Source: an uncultured bacterium (lineage in GTDB: Bacteria; Planctomycetota; UBA1135; GCA-002686595). Taken from it: DNA of 64,000 nucleotides. Position 1 is the stretch's first letter. Each line of letters opens with the position of its first letter. Location of the stretch: NCBI GenBank assembly GCA_938075305.1, contig CALJGV010000006.1:124001-188000 (forward strand), read 5' to 3'. A program made the translations under genes and the position numbers. Below are positions 17,801 to 25,816 of this stretch, one piece after another. A model generated the notes under the pieces. The model was given only the letters and a program-made list of their open reading frames with translations, did not search any database and was not told the origin of the DNA.

Positions 17801-18857
17801 CGAGTGGCGCACGGTGCCCGCCGCCACGGTCCTCGAGGCCGTGGATGAACGCGTGGCCCTCGAGCAGCTCCGCGCCCTCCGTGAGGAGCAGGGTCGGTCT
17901 CCCGCGAAGCAGGTGGACGGCGCCCTCGCCCTCGGGCTCCTTCCCGAAGCCTGTGGACTCTGCGACGAGCTCCTCGAGCTCCACCCCACCGACACCGACC
18001 TCCGCGGCGCCGCCGCCCGGGCGGGTCGCTATCTCGGGGGTCTCCCCGGGCGGGGCGACACGGACGAGCTGGAGCGGCTCCTCGACCTGGGGGCCAGCCC
18101 GTCGCTGCTCATGCGCGAGGTCGTGGTCGAGCGGCTGGTCACCGCCACGGATCGGTCGAACCTCGCGCGGACCCTGCGCGCCGAGCTGCGGGCCAAGCGC
18201 CCCTCGCGGCGCGCCTTCGCGGCCTTCGCCACCGGGCGGCTCTTCCCCAGTGAGGACCCGCGCCCGCTCCTGATCCACGCGGTCTACGACCCCTCGCCCC
18301 TGGCGAGGGAGTCCGCGGCCCGGGCCATCTCCGATGTGGGCGCCTATGAGGTCGCGGGCCCCCTGGTCCGCGCGGTGGAGGCCGGCAGCGGTGCGGTGCG
18401 CCTCCGCGCGGTGGAGGCCCTCGGCGCGAGCCGCGACGCCGCCTTCGTGGAGCCGCTCATGGGCCGGCTCTACACCCTGACCGCGCAGGCCGGCGGCGGC
18501 TCGGGGTACCGGCCGCCCCGCTCCCACCTGTTCGTCGGCACCCAGCGCGCCTACGTACAGGACTTCGACGTCGAGGTCGCCCAAGGGTCCTCCGTCGCTG
18601 ACCCGGTGGTGAACACCCTCGTGGAGGGCGTCGTCCTCGACGTGAGCGTCATCGGCGTGCAGGAGGTCGAGGTCCGCACGGAGCTGCGCGTCATCCGCGG
18701 CGCCCTCGGCCGGATCACGGGCCGCAAGCCGGGCTCGTCCAACAAGGCCTGGCGCTCCTGGTGGGAGAGCGAGGAGGCCGCGCCCTTCCGCCGACCCGCA
18801 GAAGAGGAGATGGACGCCCCGCCGTCCTCCCACGGCGAGACGTCCCGCCGGCGCTAG
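14874..18857 (+). CDS. comEC: ComEC/Rec2 competence protein, frame open into a HEAT-repeat protein
   Basis: The first 890 or so residues are ComEC: N-terminal membrane segments with an OB-like part (DUF4131 type), the Competence domain with FTRTGTRHLLALSGFHVGLL and further helices, then a metallo-beta-lactamase-like domain with VLDVGNGTAVV, SHDHADHAA and LLLPHHGSRT. ComEC forms the channel that takes up single-stranded DNA and may degrade the other strand. The frame then runs without a stop through about 50 low-complexity residues into a second protein with its own Shine-Dalgarno site and signal-like start (listed separately). The start is uncertain: GTG at 14874 keeps the first hydrophobic segment; ATGs at 14796 (overlaps coaD's start) and 15138 are alternatives. 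Confidence 0.8.
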   Translation: MKEIAGHPGQGTSPGPWRRIPSDQGALLRPSRSGPATLPPAPRAPAPALIAAGAGCVGAWLGATCGASVRPPLTATLRTSREALPDAPMPHTLPGDPGAWSLATAAALTLLAALLAARGTRSRTHGLRAPLLIGALAVLCAGRAAMARPVPWRVDGQPAVGHVHGLRSPSDRGYGVEAWGFGTEAGLLVAPRGSLSPGDLIAVDGGARRAGRARSLHRPLAPRTSSLRPRSDEIVRRPRGPAPPPADAGAIHRLRQRGVRACLAHPDPTSAGLLAALVFGDRSGLTPELTDLFTRTGTRHLLALSGFHVGLLTILLVLPLARGTAALLRQGAAATGRTARPGEALLAAAMVAAFIPLSGGGAPATRAAVGLGLALVSGRLRRRPSVLNLMGVAALIELGLDPLAPTRPGTQLSYLATAALVLAAGPVARALGTATGEPRGSGWLDPVGPTGWPRPALLVALVERLRLLCWAALSAGAVASLATLPVVWSVFGEWSPASLLATPVATPPVALLVTSGWLRLLLPFDGLDHLSSWGAAGLIAWLEWVDGLPWTPLPLPERSPALVLLTCALLGVACLRPARRSSARLACLGAAGLGALLLPWPGPALGPGAPGPIPATLEVHVLDVGNGTAVVARAPGAPTWVLDAGSRDRLAVADEGVGALLRALDTGAIRVGVSHDHADHAAALPWVMGRWEAEGYHGPTGEDAGRDTRHPRGIVWLHSSLHGDEHPPLRVAAIASGMADPNEGSALFDLRWRALDGRSCRVVLCGDAEGQGLRAILDGGGESPWLEPGPVDLLLLPHHGSRTRYLAQLLDRLQPALAVVSGDTPEYAAELARRSIPLHVTGRDGPLLWRPTRAAGGPRRPSAEIRGADRHPPRAEPYTRQLAAPIHATGAPLGGAVPMLKPLFISLTVALGLSAPGHGLEVTRQAKGELPAQDDPAPSPAKERAVKRVLRLRGGSVLRGPSRRTPAGQWSVKSGSEWRTVPAATVLEAVDERVALEQLRALREEQGRSPAKQVDGALALGLLPEACGLCDELLELHPTDTDLRGAAARAGRYLGGLPGRGDTDELERLLDLGASPSLLMREVVVERLVTATDRSNLARTLRAELRAKRPSRRAFAAFATGRLFPSEDPRPLLIHAVYDPSPLARESAARAISDVGAYEVAGPLVRAVEAGSGAVRLRAVEALGASRDAAFVEPLMGRLYTLTAQAGGGSGYRPPRSHLFVGTQRAYVQDFDVEVAQGSSVADPVVNTLVEGVVLDVSVIGVQEVEVRTELRVIRGALGRITGRKPGSSNKAWRSWWESEEAAPFRRPAEEEMDAPPSSHGETSRRR
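17553..17558 (+). promoter_or_regulatory. Shine-Dalgarno site inside the comEC frame
   Basis: GGAGGA stands nine bases before the ATG at 17568. This is the main evidence that the HEAT-repeat segment is (also) translated on its own. A TATACA hexamer about 40 bases upstream (near 17502-17510) could be a -10 element, but no -35 match is seen. Confidence 0.5.
17568..18857 (+). CDS. Exported HEAT-repeat protein, in the same frame as comEC
   Basis: Read from the ATG at 17568 this is a 429-residue protein with a signal peptide (PLFISLTVALGLSAPGHG) and, from about residue 140, helical HEAT-like pairs such as HAVYDPSPLARESAARAISDVGAYEVAGPLVRA cut into repeats of about 30 residues with the motif SxxxRxxAxxALG. 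The tail (NKAWRSWWESE) is typical of planctomycete HEAT proteins. A Shine-Dalgarno GGAGGA lies nine bases before the ATG. Because no stop separates it from comEC, it may be made alone, as the tail of a fusion, or both. The leader favours a separate exported protein. Function unknown; HEAT repeats usually bind other proteins. Confidence 0.6.
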   Translation: MLKPLFISLTVALGLSAPGHGLEVTRQAKGELPAQDDPAPSPAKERAVKRVLRLRGGSVLRGPSRRTPAGQWSVKSGSEWRTVPAATVLEAVDERVALEQLRALREEQGRSPAKQVDGALALGLLPEACGLCDELLELHPTDTDLRGAAARAGRYLGGLPGRGDTDELERLLDLGASPSLLMREVVVERLVTATDRSNLARTLRAELRAKRPSRRAFAAFATGRLFPSEDPRPLLIHAVYDPSPLARESAARAISDVGAYEVAGPLVRAVEAGSGAVRLRAVEALGASRDAAFVEPLMGRLYTLTAQAGGGSGYRPPRSHLFVGTQRAYVQDFDVEVAQGSSVADPVVNTLVEGVVLDVSVIGVQEVEVRTELRVIRGALGRITGRKPGSSNKAWRSWWESEEAAPFRRPAEEEMDAPPSSHGETSRRR

Positions 18858-18996
18858 GGCGCGCAGGCTCCCCGCTAGCCCGGCCGTCCGTCGAGGTTGC
18901 AGCGAGGAGCCAGAGATTCGGCTCCGTGCTTTCAGCGTGGAATCCGCCCTCCGGCGAACGGTAGGGTGGGCGCCGTCCTTCGACGAGGGGACGCCC

Positions 18997-19968
18997 ATGG
19001 GGAGGGAATCAGAAACAAGGGTCGCTGTCACCGGCGACGAGGATGCTGGCGCCGCGTTGCGCGTCCGGGGTCTGCGCAAGCGCTATGGCGCGACCGAGGC
19101 CGTGAAGGGCGTGGACCTGACCGTCCGGTCCGGGCAGGTCTACGGCCTCCTGGGCCCCAACGGCTCCGGCAAGACGACCACCCTGTCCTGCGCCCTGGGC
19201 CTCCTCTCCCCCACCTCGGGGACCTGCGAGGTCCTCGGCGTTCCGTCGAGCGCGCTCCACCGGACCAGGGGCAAGGTCGGCTGCGTCTTCGACGTGCCCG
19301 CGCTCCTGAAGGGGCACACCATCGCCCAGAACCTCGCCTACCAGTCGAGGCTCCGCGGCCACGCCGGCGGCCGGGACATGAAGGACGCCCTGCGACGCGT
19401 GGGCCTCGAGGGGTTCGAACGGCGCAGCGCTGGCGGCCTCTCCCTGGGTCAGGAGAAGCGGCTGGCCATCGCCGGGGCGATCATGGGGACGCCGGAGCTC
19501 GTCGTGCTTGACGAGCCCCTCTCCGGACTCGATCCCATGGGCGTGCGCGGAATGCTCGAGCTCCTCGCGGAGCTGGTGGAGGGCGGGCAGACCCTCGTGC
19601 TCTCCAGCCACCGCCTGCACGAGATGCAGGAGATCCTCACCCACGCGGCGGTCATCCTCGACGGCGAGGTGATCCGCGAGGCGCCGCTCGACGCCTACCT
19701 CGGGCAGAAGGACACCTGGACCGTCGCGGTGCGGGACGAGGACTCCCTGCGCGCGTCCCTCGGCGCCGGCTGGACCTTGAAGTCCGGCCCGGTTGGCGAG
19801 GGGACCCTCTTCCTCGAAGCCCCCGGAGCGGATCCTGAAGAGCTCCTCGCGCGGCTCGTGGGCTCCGGCGCCGGACTCCACCACTTCGCCGCGGCCCGGA
19901 TGGGCCTGCAGGCCTCCTTCGAGGCCCTGGTCGAGGAGCGCCGCGCGGCGACAGGAGGGTCCCGATGA
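18997..19968 (+). CDS. ABC-2 type transporter ATPase
   Basis: A 323-residue cytoplasmic ATPase: Walker A GPNGSGKTT at residues 53-61, a signature region LSLGQEKRLAIAGA (G-Q form of the usual SGGQ), Walker B LVVLDEPLSGLDP and an H-loop in LSSHRLHEM. After the ATPase domain there is a C-terminal extension of about 100 residues like that of NatA/CcmA-type exporters. The ATG at 18997 has GAGGGG six bases upstream; an earlier in-frame ATG at 18937 has none. It overlaps the permease gene by ATGA, so the two form an exporter. The substrate is not indicated. Confidence 0.9.
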   Translation: MGRESETRVAVTGDEDAGAALRVRGLRKRYGATEAVKGVDLTVRSGQVYGLLGPNGSGKTTTLSCALGLLSPTSGTCEVLGVPSSALHRTRGKVGCVFDVPALLKGHTIAQNLAYQSRLRGHAGGRDMKDALRRVGLEGFERRSAGGLSLGQEKRLAIAGAIMGTPELVVLDEPLSGLDPMGVRGMLELLAELVEGGQTLVLSSHRLHEMQEILTHAAVILDGEVIREAPLDAYLGQKDTWTVAVRDEDSLRASLGAGWTLKSGPVGEGTLFLEAPGADPEELLARLVGSGAGLHHFAAARMGLQASFEALVEERRAATGGSR

Positions 19969-20822
19969 GCGGCGCTCTCCGGGTCCTGTGCGCCGAGTTC
20001 ATGCGCATGCTCGCCTCCCGCGCGGCGTGGGTCGGCGCGCTCATGATCATCGCGGTCCCCGCGCTCCGGATCTGGGCCGCGTCCTTTGCCCAGCGGGCCA
20101 AGGCGGTGGAGGCCATGGGTTCAGGGGAGACGCTCACGGGCCTGAGCGAAGGCACGGGCTGGGCCATGCTGGTCGGCGGATGGCGCGCTGGAATGATGCT
20201 CGCCACCGCGCTTCTCCTCGTGCAGGCGGCTCGCTCCATCGCGGGGGACCGGGAGACCGGGGTCCTGCGGCTGGCCGTGACGCGCTCCGCCTCCAGGTCC
20301 GGCGCTGTGGTCGGCAGGGCCCTCCTCGGGCCCATCCTGGTCGTGGGCATGGTGGCGCTCGCGGGCCTCACCGCCTTCCTTGCCACCACCGCCGCCGGGG
20401 GTGACTTCGGCGACCTCGTGGAGGACGACTACGCGATCTTCACCGCCGACGAGGTGATGACCGAGCTGCAACGCGCGCTGCTGGTCTGCTCCCTCGGACT
20501 GATGGCCATCCACGCCTTCGGGCTCCTCATCTCGAGCCTGGCGAGGGGGCCCGTCCTCGCCCTTGCTGGATCGCTCGCGACCCTCCTGGTGTGGGACGTG
20601 TTCAAGGACGACTTCGGCGCGGCCAGCTGGTGGGTCTTCGCCACCCACGCCCCCACCTTCGCCGACGCCTCCGCCATGTTCGAGATGGTGAAGTTCGCCG
20701 GCGGGTACTCCGACGCGGGGCTCCCCCCGGCGATCCACAACATGGGGCTCATCCTCGCGCCCCTGGAGGGGCTCGCCTTCGTCCTGCTCGCGGCCCTGGC
20801 CGTGCGGCGCCGCCCCCTCTGA
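19965..20822 (+). CDS. ABC-2 type transporter permease
   Basis: A 285-residue membrane protein with six hydrophobic segments, including SRAAWVGALMIIAVPALRIW, a segment with MLATALLLVQAARSIAGDRETGVLRLAVT (the typical ABC-2 permease loop, in which transfer to the membrane is followed by RExGTL-like text) and ILVVGMVALAGLTAFLATT. It is coupled to the ATPase gene by a four-base overlap. Families like this export drugs, lipids or polysaccharides, or act in sodium or copper resistance; nothing here points to one. A 143-base gap follows before the next gene. Confidence 0.85.
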   Translation: MSGALRVLCAEFMRMLASRAAWVGALMIIAVPALRIWAASFAQRAKAVEAMGSGETLTGLSEGTGWAMLVGGWRAGMMLATALLLVQAARSIAGDRETGVLRLAVTRSASRSGAVVGRALLGPILVVGMVALAGLTAFLATTAAGGDFGDLVEDDYAIFTADEVMTELQRALLVCSLGLMAIHAFGLLISSLARGPVLALAGSLATLLVWDVFKDDFGAASWWVFATHAPTFADASAMFEMVKFAGGYSDAGLPPAIHNMGLILAPLEGLAFVLLAALAVRRRPL

Positions 20823-20965
20823 GGGCCCCCCCGGACGGGCCGCCGGTCCCGTCGGGTTCGGCGACCGAGCAGCGCCGCGAGGTCGGTCGCCCGGATAACT
20901 CAGGAGCTACGACGTAGAAGCGGCGTGGCGCTGGAACCAGGACCTCTCAATCCTCACCATCGCCG

Positions 20966-21883
20966 GTGATGGCTCTCTCCTCCCATGCTCGCCTGCGCAC
21001 CGCGCTCTCCCTCTGCGTCCTCGCCGCTGGCGCCTCGTGCCAGTACGCGCCGGAACGGACGATCCCGGACCCCCTACCCGAGACCCTCGAGTGGGCAATT
21101 CCCCAGGCCGGCGCCTCGGCCTTCCTCGGGGTCGAGGTCCGCGAGAACGACAGCGGCTCCCTGGAGAGCCTCTCCTTCGATCCTGGCGTGCGCGTGCACA
21201 CGGTGACCGAGCGCTCCCCGGCCGCCGCGGCGGGGATCCAGATTGATGACGTCCTGTTGGACTTCAACGGCACCGAGGTCGCCGTCCCCGAGGACCTCCA
21301 GGCCCTGCTCGAGGGCTTCGAGGCCGGGGCGCCTGCGACCCTCCGGGTCCAGCGAGGTGACACGGTGTTCGCCCTCGAGGTCGCCCTGGAGGCCGGCGCC
21401 AGCGCCCCGGCCCCTGCCGAGGAGCTGTTCGTGTTGGACACCGCTCGCTCTCTGGGTGCATGGGGCACCTCAGAGGGCGCGGTCCTGGTGTCGAGCAACC
21501 CCAAGGGCCCCCTCGGCAGCCTGCCCGTCGGCACGCGAGTCGTGGCCCTCGACGGCGAGCCGATCGTCTCCGGGCGCGGGCTGGTCCGCCGGCTGGTGGC
21601 CATGGAGCCGGGCTCCAGGGTGTCTCTCACCACCGAGGGGGACGACGGCCAATCGCGGTCGCGCACCGTGACGCTCCTGGGCGAGGGGCGCCGCGTCACC
21701 CGCGCCTCCATCCCGATCCTCACCACCTACACCGCCACCGCCGACCGCTCCCGGACCTCGTTCGTGCTGCTCGACCTCTACGTCATCTCGCTCGTGCGGT
21801 ACTCCCGCGAGGGAGGCGAGAAGCAGATCCGGGTCCTGCGCTTCTTCGAGTGGAACACCGGCGTCGGAGAGCTGGACGGATGA
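20966..21883 (+). CDS. PDZ-domain lipoprotein
   Basis: A 305-residue protein with a hydrophobic leader ending in GASC, a possible lipoprotein cleavage site though not a perfect lipobox. Residues about 50-135 form a PDZ domain (AFLGVEVREN, then RSPAAAAGIQIDDVLLDFNG), and residues about 165-235 look like a second, more diverged PDZ (GAVLVSSNPKGPLGSLPVGTRVVALDGEPI). The tail (VLLDLYVISLVRYSREGGEKQIRVLRFFEW) is unusual. No protease domain is present, so it probably binds peptides or proteins. The start is GTG 20966 or ATG 20969. The stop overlaps the next gene by ATGA. Confidence 0.8.
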   Translation: MMALSSHARLRTALSLCVLAAGASCQYAPERTIPDPLPETLEWAIPQAGASAFLGVEVRENDSGSLESLSFDPGVRVHTVTERSPAAAAGIQIDDVLLDFNGTEVAVPEDLQALLEGFEAGAPATLRVQRGDTVFALEVALEAGASAPAPAEELFVLDTARSLGAWGTSEGAVLVSSNPKGPLGSLPVGTRVVALDGEPIVSGRGLVRRLVAMEPGSRVSLTTEGDDGQSRSRTVTLLGEGRRVTRASIPILTTYTATADRSRTSFVLLDLYVISLVRYSREGGEKQIRVLRFFEWNTGVGELDG

Positions 21884-23454
21884 CCCTCCTCGCTTCACTC
21901 CTGGGCGCCGTCGCCCTCGCCGGAGGGGGCGACGCGTCGTTTGTCGACGCCTCCGTGCGCGTCGATGGAAAGGTGCTGGACTGGCGCTTCGTGGACGTCG
22001 AAGGGGACGGTCCGATCGAGCTCGCCATCTCGCTCCGGACCCCCTCGGGCTCCCGCGAACTGCAGCTCTTCCGGTGCACCGAGCGCGCCATCGCGCCCGA
22101 GCCCTTCCGCAAGATCCCGGTCCTCAAGGACATCGTCGCCTGGACCTTCGCCGACGTCCGGGGCGACCTCGACGGCCGCGAGCTCGTGTTCCTCACCCGG
22201 CAGGGTGCCTGGTCCTTCGATCCGAGGCGGACCAGCTACAAGGGCAACATCGAGCGCCTCGCCGAGGTCCAGCTCATGTTCGACTTCCCGAGCACGCGGC
22301 AGCTGCCCTTTTGGAGCTACGTGATCCAGAGCGCGGAGGGAGAGCTTGACCACCTGCTGCTGCCCCGACGTAACGGCTTCGAGGTCGTCGCTCCCCTGGG
22401 CCGAGCCCCGGCGGAGGGCGAGCTTCCCTACGCCTCCATCGCGGACTTCACCGCCCAGCGCGGTACTGCCGCCACCGACCCTGAGGACAACGGCCAGCGC
22501 GCTGACGAAGCCCGCGCCCGCAATCGGGAGCGCGAGACGAGCTTCGAGGTGACCGTCGGGGACCGCTTCCAGCCCTTCCTGGGCGAGAGCCTGGGAGAGG
22601 CGCTGGTGGACGACGCCACGAGCCTGCAGGCACCCGCCATCGTGGACCTGAACGGGGACGGGCGTGACGACCTCCTGCTCATCGGGGACGACGAGCTCCG
22701 GGTCCACCTGAGCGGGCCCAAGGGCATCCCCGCCCGCCCCACGCGGGTCGAGCCGATCCCGGACTACCTGCGTTCCGGTGGTCAGGACGCGGCCCTTCGT
22801 CTCGTGGACGTGGACGGGGACGGCCGCCTCGACATCGTCGGCCTCTGGCGCGCCGAGAGCCGCGGGCTTGAGAACGGACAGTGGCGCATCTACGTGATGC
22901 GCAGCACGCCCGACGCCCTGATCCCGGCCAAGCCCACCCAGGTGCTTCGGTTCGAGGGGGCAGAGCTCCGGGCGACGGTCGCGGACGTGGACGGCGACGG
23001 ACGCCCCGACCTCGCCCTGCGGCGCTTCGAGATGCCCAGCATGATCGAGACCGTCACCGGGCTCGAGTTCAAGTACTCCTACCTGCTCTACCTCGGGACC
23101 AAGCGCGGGACCTTCGACCGCCGCCCGGCCCTCAAGAGCGAGCGCACATTCGACGAGAACTCGATCCGCGAGATCATCGCGAACCGCGACCTCTCCATGG
23201 ACTGCAGCGGGGACGGGGTCGCGGACCTCGTGGAAGTCGACCTCAAGGGCCGCCTCGGGGTCCGCCGGCTGCGAAAGACCTCGTCGCTCTTCGGCGGCGA
23301 CAGCTGGCAGATCGACGAGGGCTACTGGAAGCAGTACGCCGCCCGGGGGTCCGTGGAGTCGCTCACCGTCATGGACCTGAATGGCGACGGCATCGGCGAC
23401 ATCGTGAGCTCCGCGGACTCCGTCCTGACCGTATACCTCTCCCAGCAACGATGA
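21880..23454 (+). CDS. Exported FG-GAP/VCBS-repeat protein (first paralogue)
   Basis: A 524-residue protein with a short hydrophobic leader (LLASLLGAVALAGGG). It carries repeated DxDGDGxxD-type loops of an integrin-like beta-propeller: VDLNGDGRDDLLLIGDD, VDVDGDGRLDIVGLW, ADVDGDGRPDLALR, CSGDGVADLVEVD and MDLNGDGIGDIVS. Such loops bind calcium in FG-GAP proteins. The motif GTFDRRP occurs near residue 405 and again in the next gene, so the two look paralogous. It is coupled to the PDZ gene before it and to the second FG-GAP gene after it. No enzymatic motif was found. Confidence 0.82.
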   Translation: MTLLASLLGAVALAGGGDASFVDASVRVDGKVLDWRFVDVEGDGPIELAISLRTPSGSRELQLFRCTERAIAPEPFRKIPVLKDIVAWTFADVRGDLDGRELVFLTRQGAWSFDPRRTSYKGNIERLAEVQLMFDFPSTRQLPFWSYVIQSAEGELDHLLLPRRNGFEVVAPLGRAPAEGELPYASIADFTAQRGTAATDPEDNGQRADEARARNRERETSFEVTVGDRFQPFLGESLGEALVDDATSLQAPAIVDLNGDGRDDLLLIGDDELRVHLSGPKGIPARPTRVEPIPDYLRSGGQDAALRLVDVDGDGRLDIVGLWRAESRGLENGQWRIYVMRSTPDALIPAKPTQVLRFEGAELRATVADVDGDGRPDLALRRFEMPSMIETVTGLEFKYSYLLYLGTKRGTFDRRPALKSERTFDENSIREIIANRDLSMDCSGDGVADLVEVDLKGRLGVRRLRKTSSLFGGDSWQIDEGYWKQYAARGSVESLTVMDLNGDGIGDIVSSADSVLTVYLSQQR

Positions 23455-25166
23455 CGCTCAAGAGCATCCGACACGGACTCGTCGCGCTCCTCGCGGCCAC
23501 CGGCGGAGCCGCCCACGCGGCGCCGCTCACAGGGTCGGCGTGCCCCCCGCCTTGCCAGGACGGGGCCTTCGCGGAGACCCGGCTGGCCGTGGCCAAGAGG
23601 GGGGGGCTTCTCGCCCTCCGGGACCTGACCGGCGACGGCAAGATCGAGCTGCTCTCCGTGACGCCAGCCGGCATCCTCGCCCAGGCCCTGGACGCCGAGG
23701 GCAAGTACGCCGCCGCCGGGGCGCTCCTGGCGTGGCCCGCGGGCGGTACAGGCTGGGACCTGGCCGACCTCGACGGCGACGGTCGGGTGGAGGTCCTGAT
23801 GGTCTCGGACGGCAAGACCCTGGTGCGGCGGTCCTTCACGGCCGCTGGCGCGTGGTCCGAGCCCGAGACGGTGCTCGAGACCGGCATGTACCTCCCGGCG
23901 GCCACGGTGCGCGTCCCGTTCACCCGGGACCTGGACGAGGACGGCCTGCTCGACCTCGTCCTCCCCGGCCCCGGCCGCTTCCACATGCGGCTCAACCGGG
24001 GCCTGGATGGCGCCGGGAAGCTTGGCTGGTCGGACCCGATCGAGGTCGAGTACGAGCCCGAGATCAACTACCGGACGGGCGACCCCGACCGCCTCTCGTC
24101 CACGTTCTCCCAGCGGGTGCGCGTCCCCTGGTTCAGCATGGACGACATCGACGGGGACGGGCAGCTCGACCTGGTGTCCGAGACCTCGGAGCGGGTGGCC
24201 TTCCACCTCGCGAAGCCCGAGATCGACGCGCGGCCGACCTGGAGCCTCGACCTCTCCGAGCTAAGGAGCGCGCCGTCGGCCAGCGACCTCGACCTCGACA
24301 ACCTGCTGGGCGCGGTCAGCGGGCTCGCCCAATGGCGGGCGGTCGACCTCGACGGCGAGGGGCCCAGGGACCTCATCGTGAGCTCCGAGGGCACCTTCAA
24401 GGTCTACCGAGGCGCGACCCTCGCGGGCCCCTCCGGCGCACCGGACCAGGTCCTCAAGGCCTCGGGCAACGTCCTCTACTTCTTCGTCCGCGACGTGCTC
24501 GGGGACAGCGCTCCAGACCTGCAGATCGTGCGCGGTGAGCGCATCTCACTGGCCCAGCTGGTCAAGTTCCTCGTGGTGCCCGGCAAGCTGGACTTCGACG
24601 TCTTCACCTACGAGAACAAGGGGGGCACCTTCGACCGCCGCCCCACCCGTCGCACCACCCTGGCGCTGCGGATCCCGCGCATCTTCAAGCTCATGAACGA
24701 GTTCGAGGAGGTCTCCGAGCAGCTCGAGGCCCAGTGGGACATCCCCGCCCGCAGGATCGACTGGGACGGCGACGGCGAGGCGAACGACATCGTCGACGTG
24801 GTCGACGATCAGCTGATGGTCTTCGCCAACTGCGCCCCAGCGCAGCAGCGCTTCGAGGACCTCTCCGTGGAGGACGGCGTCGACGGCATCATCGAGAAGG
24901 TGGTGCTCAACGACCTCGACCGCCTCGGGGACGGGGAGGAGAGCGTCATCGACCTGGGGGAGCTCGACCGCTTCGCCGTGGCGCCCGGGAAGGGCCTGCG
25001 GGACGCGACCGCGGGCGAGACGCCTGTGCTCCGCTTCCCCACCTGGCCTGGCAAGGACGACCGGGGCGTGCGGGCCCGCGACCTTGATGGCGACGGCCGC
25101 CTCGACCTGATCACCGTGGTGGACGGGCCGGAGGGGCTGCAGGTCCAGTTCCTGGTCCGGCGCTGA
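23451..25166 (+). CDS. Exported FG-GAP/VCBS-repeat protein (second paralogue)
   Basis: A 571-residue protein with a signal peptide ending AAHA before APL. Calcium-loop repeats are seen in LRDLTGDGKIELLSV, ADLDGDGRVEVLMV, RDLDEDGLLDLVLP, DDIDGDGQLDLVSE, VDLDGEGPRDLIVS and RDLDGDGRLDLITV, giving a probable seven-bladed propeller. The KGGTFDRRPTRRT stretch matches the KRGTFDRRPALKS stretch of the preceding protein. The start ATG overlaps the previous stop (ATGA). A CPPPC cysteine pair lies just after the signal peptide. Function unknown; a surface or periplasmic binding partner of the PDZ lipoprotein is an inference from coupling. Confidence 0.82.
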   Translation: MTLKSIRHGLVALLAATGGAAHAAPLTGSACPPPCQDGAFAETRLAVAKRGGLLALRDLTGDGKIELLSVTPAGILAQALDAEGKYAAAGALLAWPAGGTGWDLADLDGDGRVEVLMVSDGKTLVRRSFTAAGAWSEPETVLETGMYLPAATVRVPFTRDLDEDGLLDLVLPGPGRFHMRLNRGLDGAGKLGWSDPIEVEYEPEINYRTGDPDRLSSTFSQRVRVPWFSMDDIDGDGQLDLVSETSERVAFHLAKPEIDARPTWSLDLSELRSAPSASDLDLDNLLGAVSGLAQWRAVDLDGEGPRDLIVSSEGTFKVYRGATLAGPSGAPDQVLKASGNVLYFFVRDVLGDSAPDLQIVRGERISLAQLVKFLVVPGKLDFDVFTYENKGGTFDRRPTRRTTLALRIPRIFKLMNEFEEVSEQLEAQWDIPARRIDWDGDGEANDIVDVVDDQLMVFANCAPAQQRFEDLSVEDGVDGIIEKVVLNDLDRLGDGEESVIDLGELDRFAVAPGKGLRDATAGETPVLRFPTWPGKDDRGVRARDLDGDGRLDLITVVDGPEGLQVQFLVRR

Positions 25167-25198
25167 TCCTCGCCCCCGCGGCCCCCACCTCGCCGCGC

Positions 25199-25816
25199 TC
25201 AGACCTCGAAGCGCTTGAAGGCCAGGAGGTGCCCGCCGGCGTGGTGCGCGACCCCGGTGTCCCCCGGCGCGAGGCGGCGCGCGAGCTTGTCCGGGATCTC
25301 GAGGTTGCTCCGGGAGCCGCCCTCGTCCTCGATGATGACCCGGCGGACCGTGCTCAGGTGCTCCCCGTGCCCCGTGGTCTCGGTCCGGACATCACGAATC
25401 TCCACGACCTGCGCCTTCGAGGGCGAGGACGCGAGCTCGACCGTCTTCGCCCCTCTCCCGAGGGCCCCCACCACAAGCACGATGACCATCCCAGCGGGCA
25501 CGAGGGAGAAAAGCCCCGGGGCGCCTGCCGCGGATGCCGTCGACGCGATGAACCCTGCCACGACCACGGCGAACCCGATCGGGATCAGCCCGAGGCCTTG
25601 CCGGGTGGCGAGCGGCGCGGTGGAGACCTGCCGCCCCAGCTCCGCCTGAACCTCCGGCCGCCCCAGGAGAGCCTCAAGGCGCGCCTGGCGCTCGTCCGCC
25701 GCGCTCACCGCCGGAGGGGCCGCTGGCTCGGGGAAGCGCGCCCCGCAGTAGGCGCAGAACCGATCCTCCTCGGTCCGCGCCGCGGCGCCGCACTCGCTGC
25801 ACTTCGTGGACGTCAT
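25199..25816 (-). CDS. Zinc-ribbon membrane protein with DUF2500-like tail
   Basis: A 205-residue protein. A zinc ribbon (cysteines at 6, 9, 21 and 24) is followed by a linker, two hydrophobic segments (LIPIGFAVVVAGFIAS and LVPAGMVIVLVVGAL) and a C-terminal beta domain (VVEIRDVRTETTGHG..., then GDTGVAHHAGGHLLAFKRF) that resembles DUF2500-type domains. It is the last gene of the Fur-box operon: its ATG overlaps the stop of the preceding membrane protein by ATGA. Its job is unknown; assembly or regulation of the redox partners is a guess from context. Confidence 0.7.
   Translation of the reverse strand: MTSTKCSECGAAARTEEDRFCAYCGARFPEPAAPPAVSAADERQARLEALLGRPEVQAELGRQVSTAPLATRQGLGLIPIGFAVVVAGFIASTASAAGAPGLFSLVPAGMVIVLVVGALGRGAKTVELASSPSKAQVVEIRDVRTETTGHGEHLSTVRRVIIEDEGGSRSNLEIPDKLARRLAPGDTGVAHHAGGHLLAFKRFEV

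Noticed and set aside
17031..19079. Minus-strand frame of 682 codons opposite comEC/HEAT
   Set aside because: No motifs, and skewed composition typical of an antisense shadow; the plus strand carries ComEC and HEAT features.
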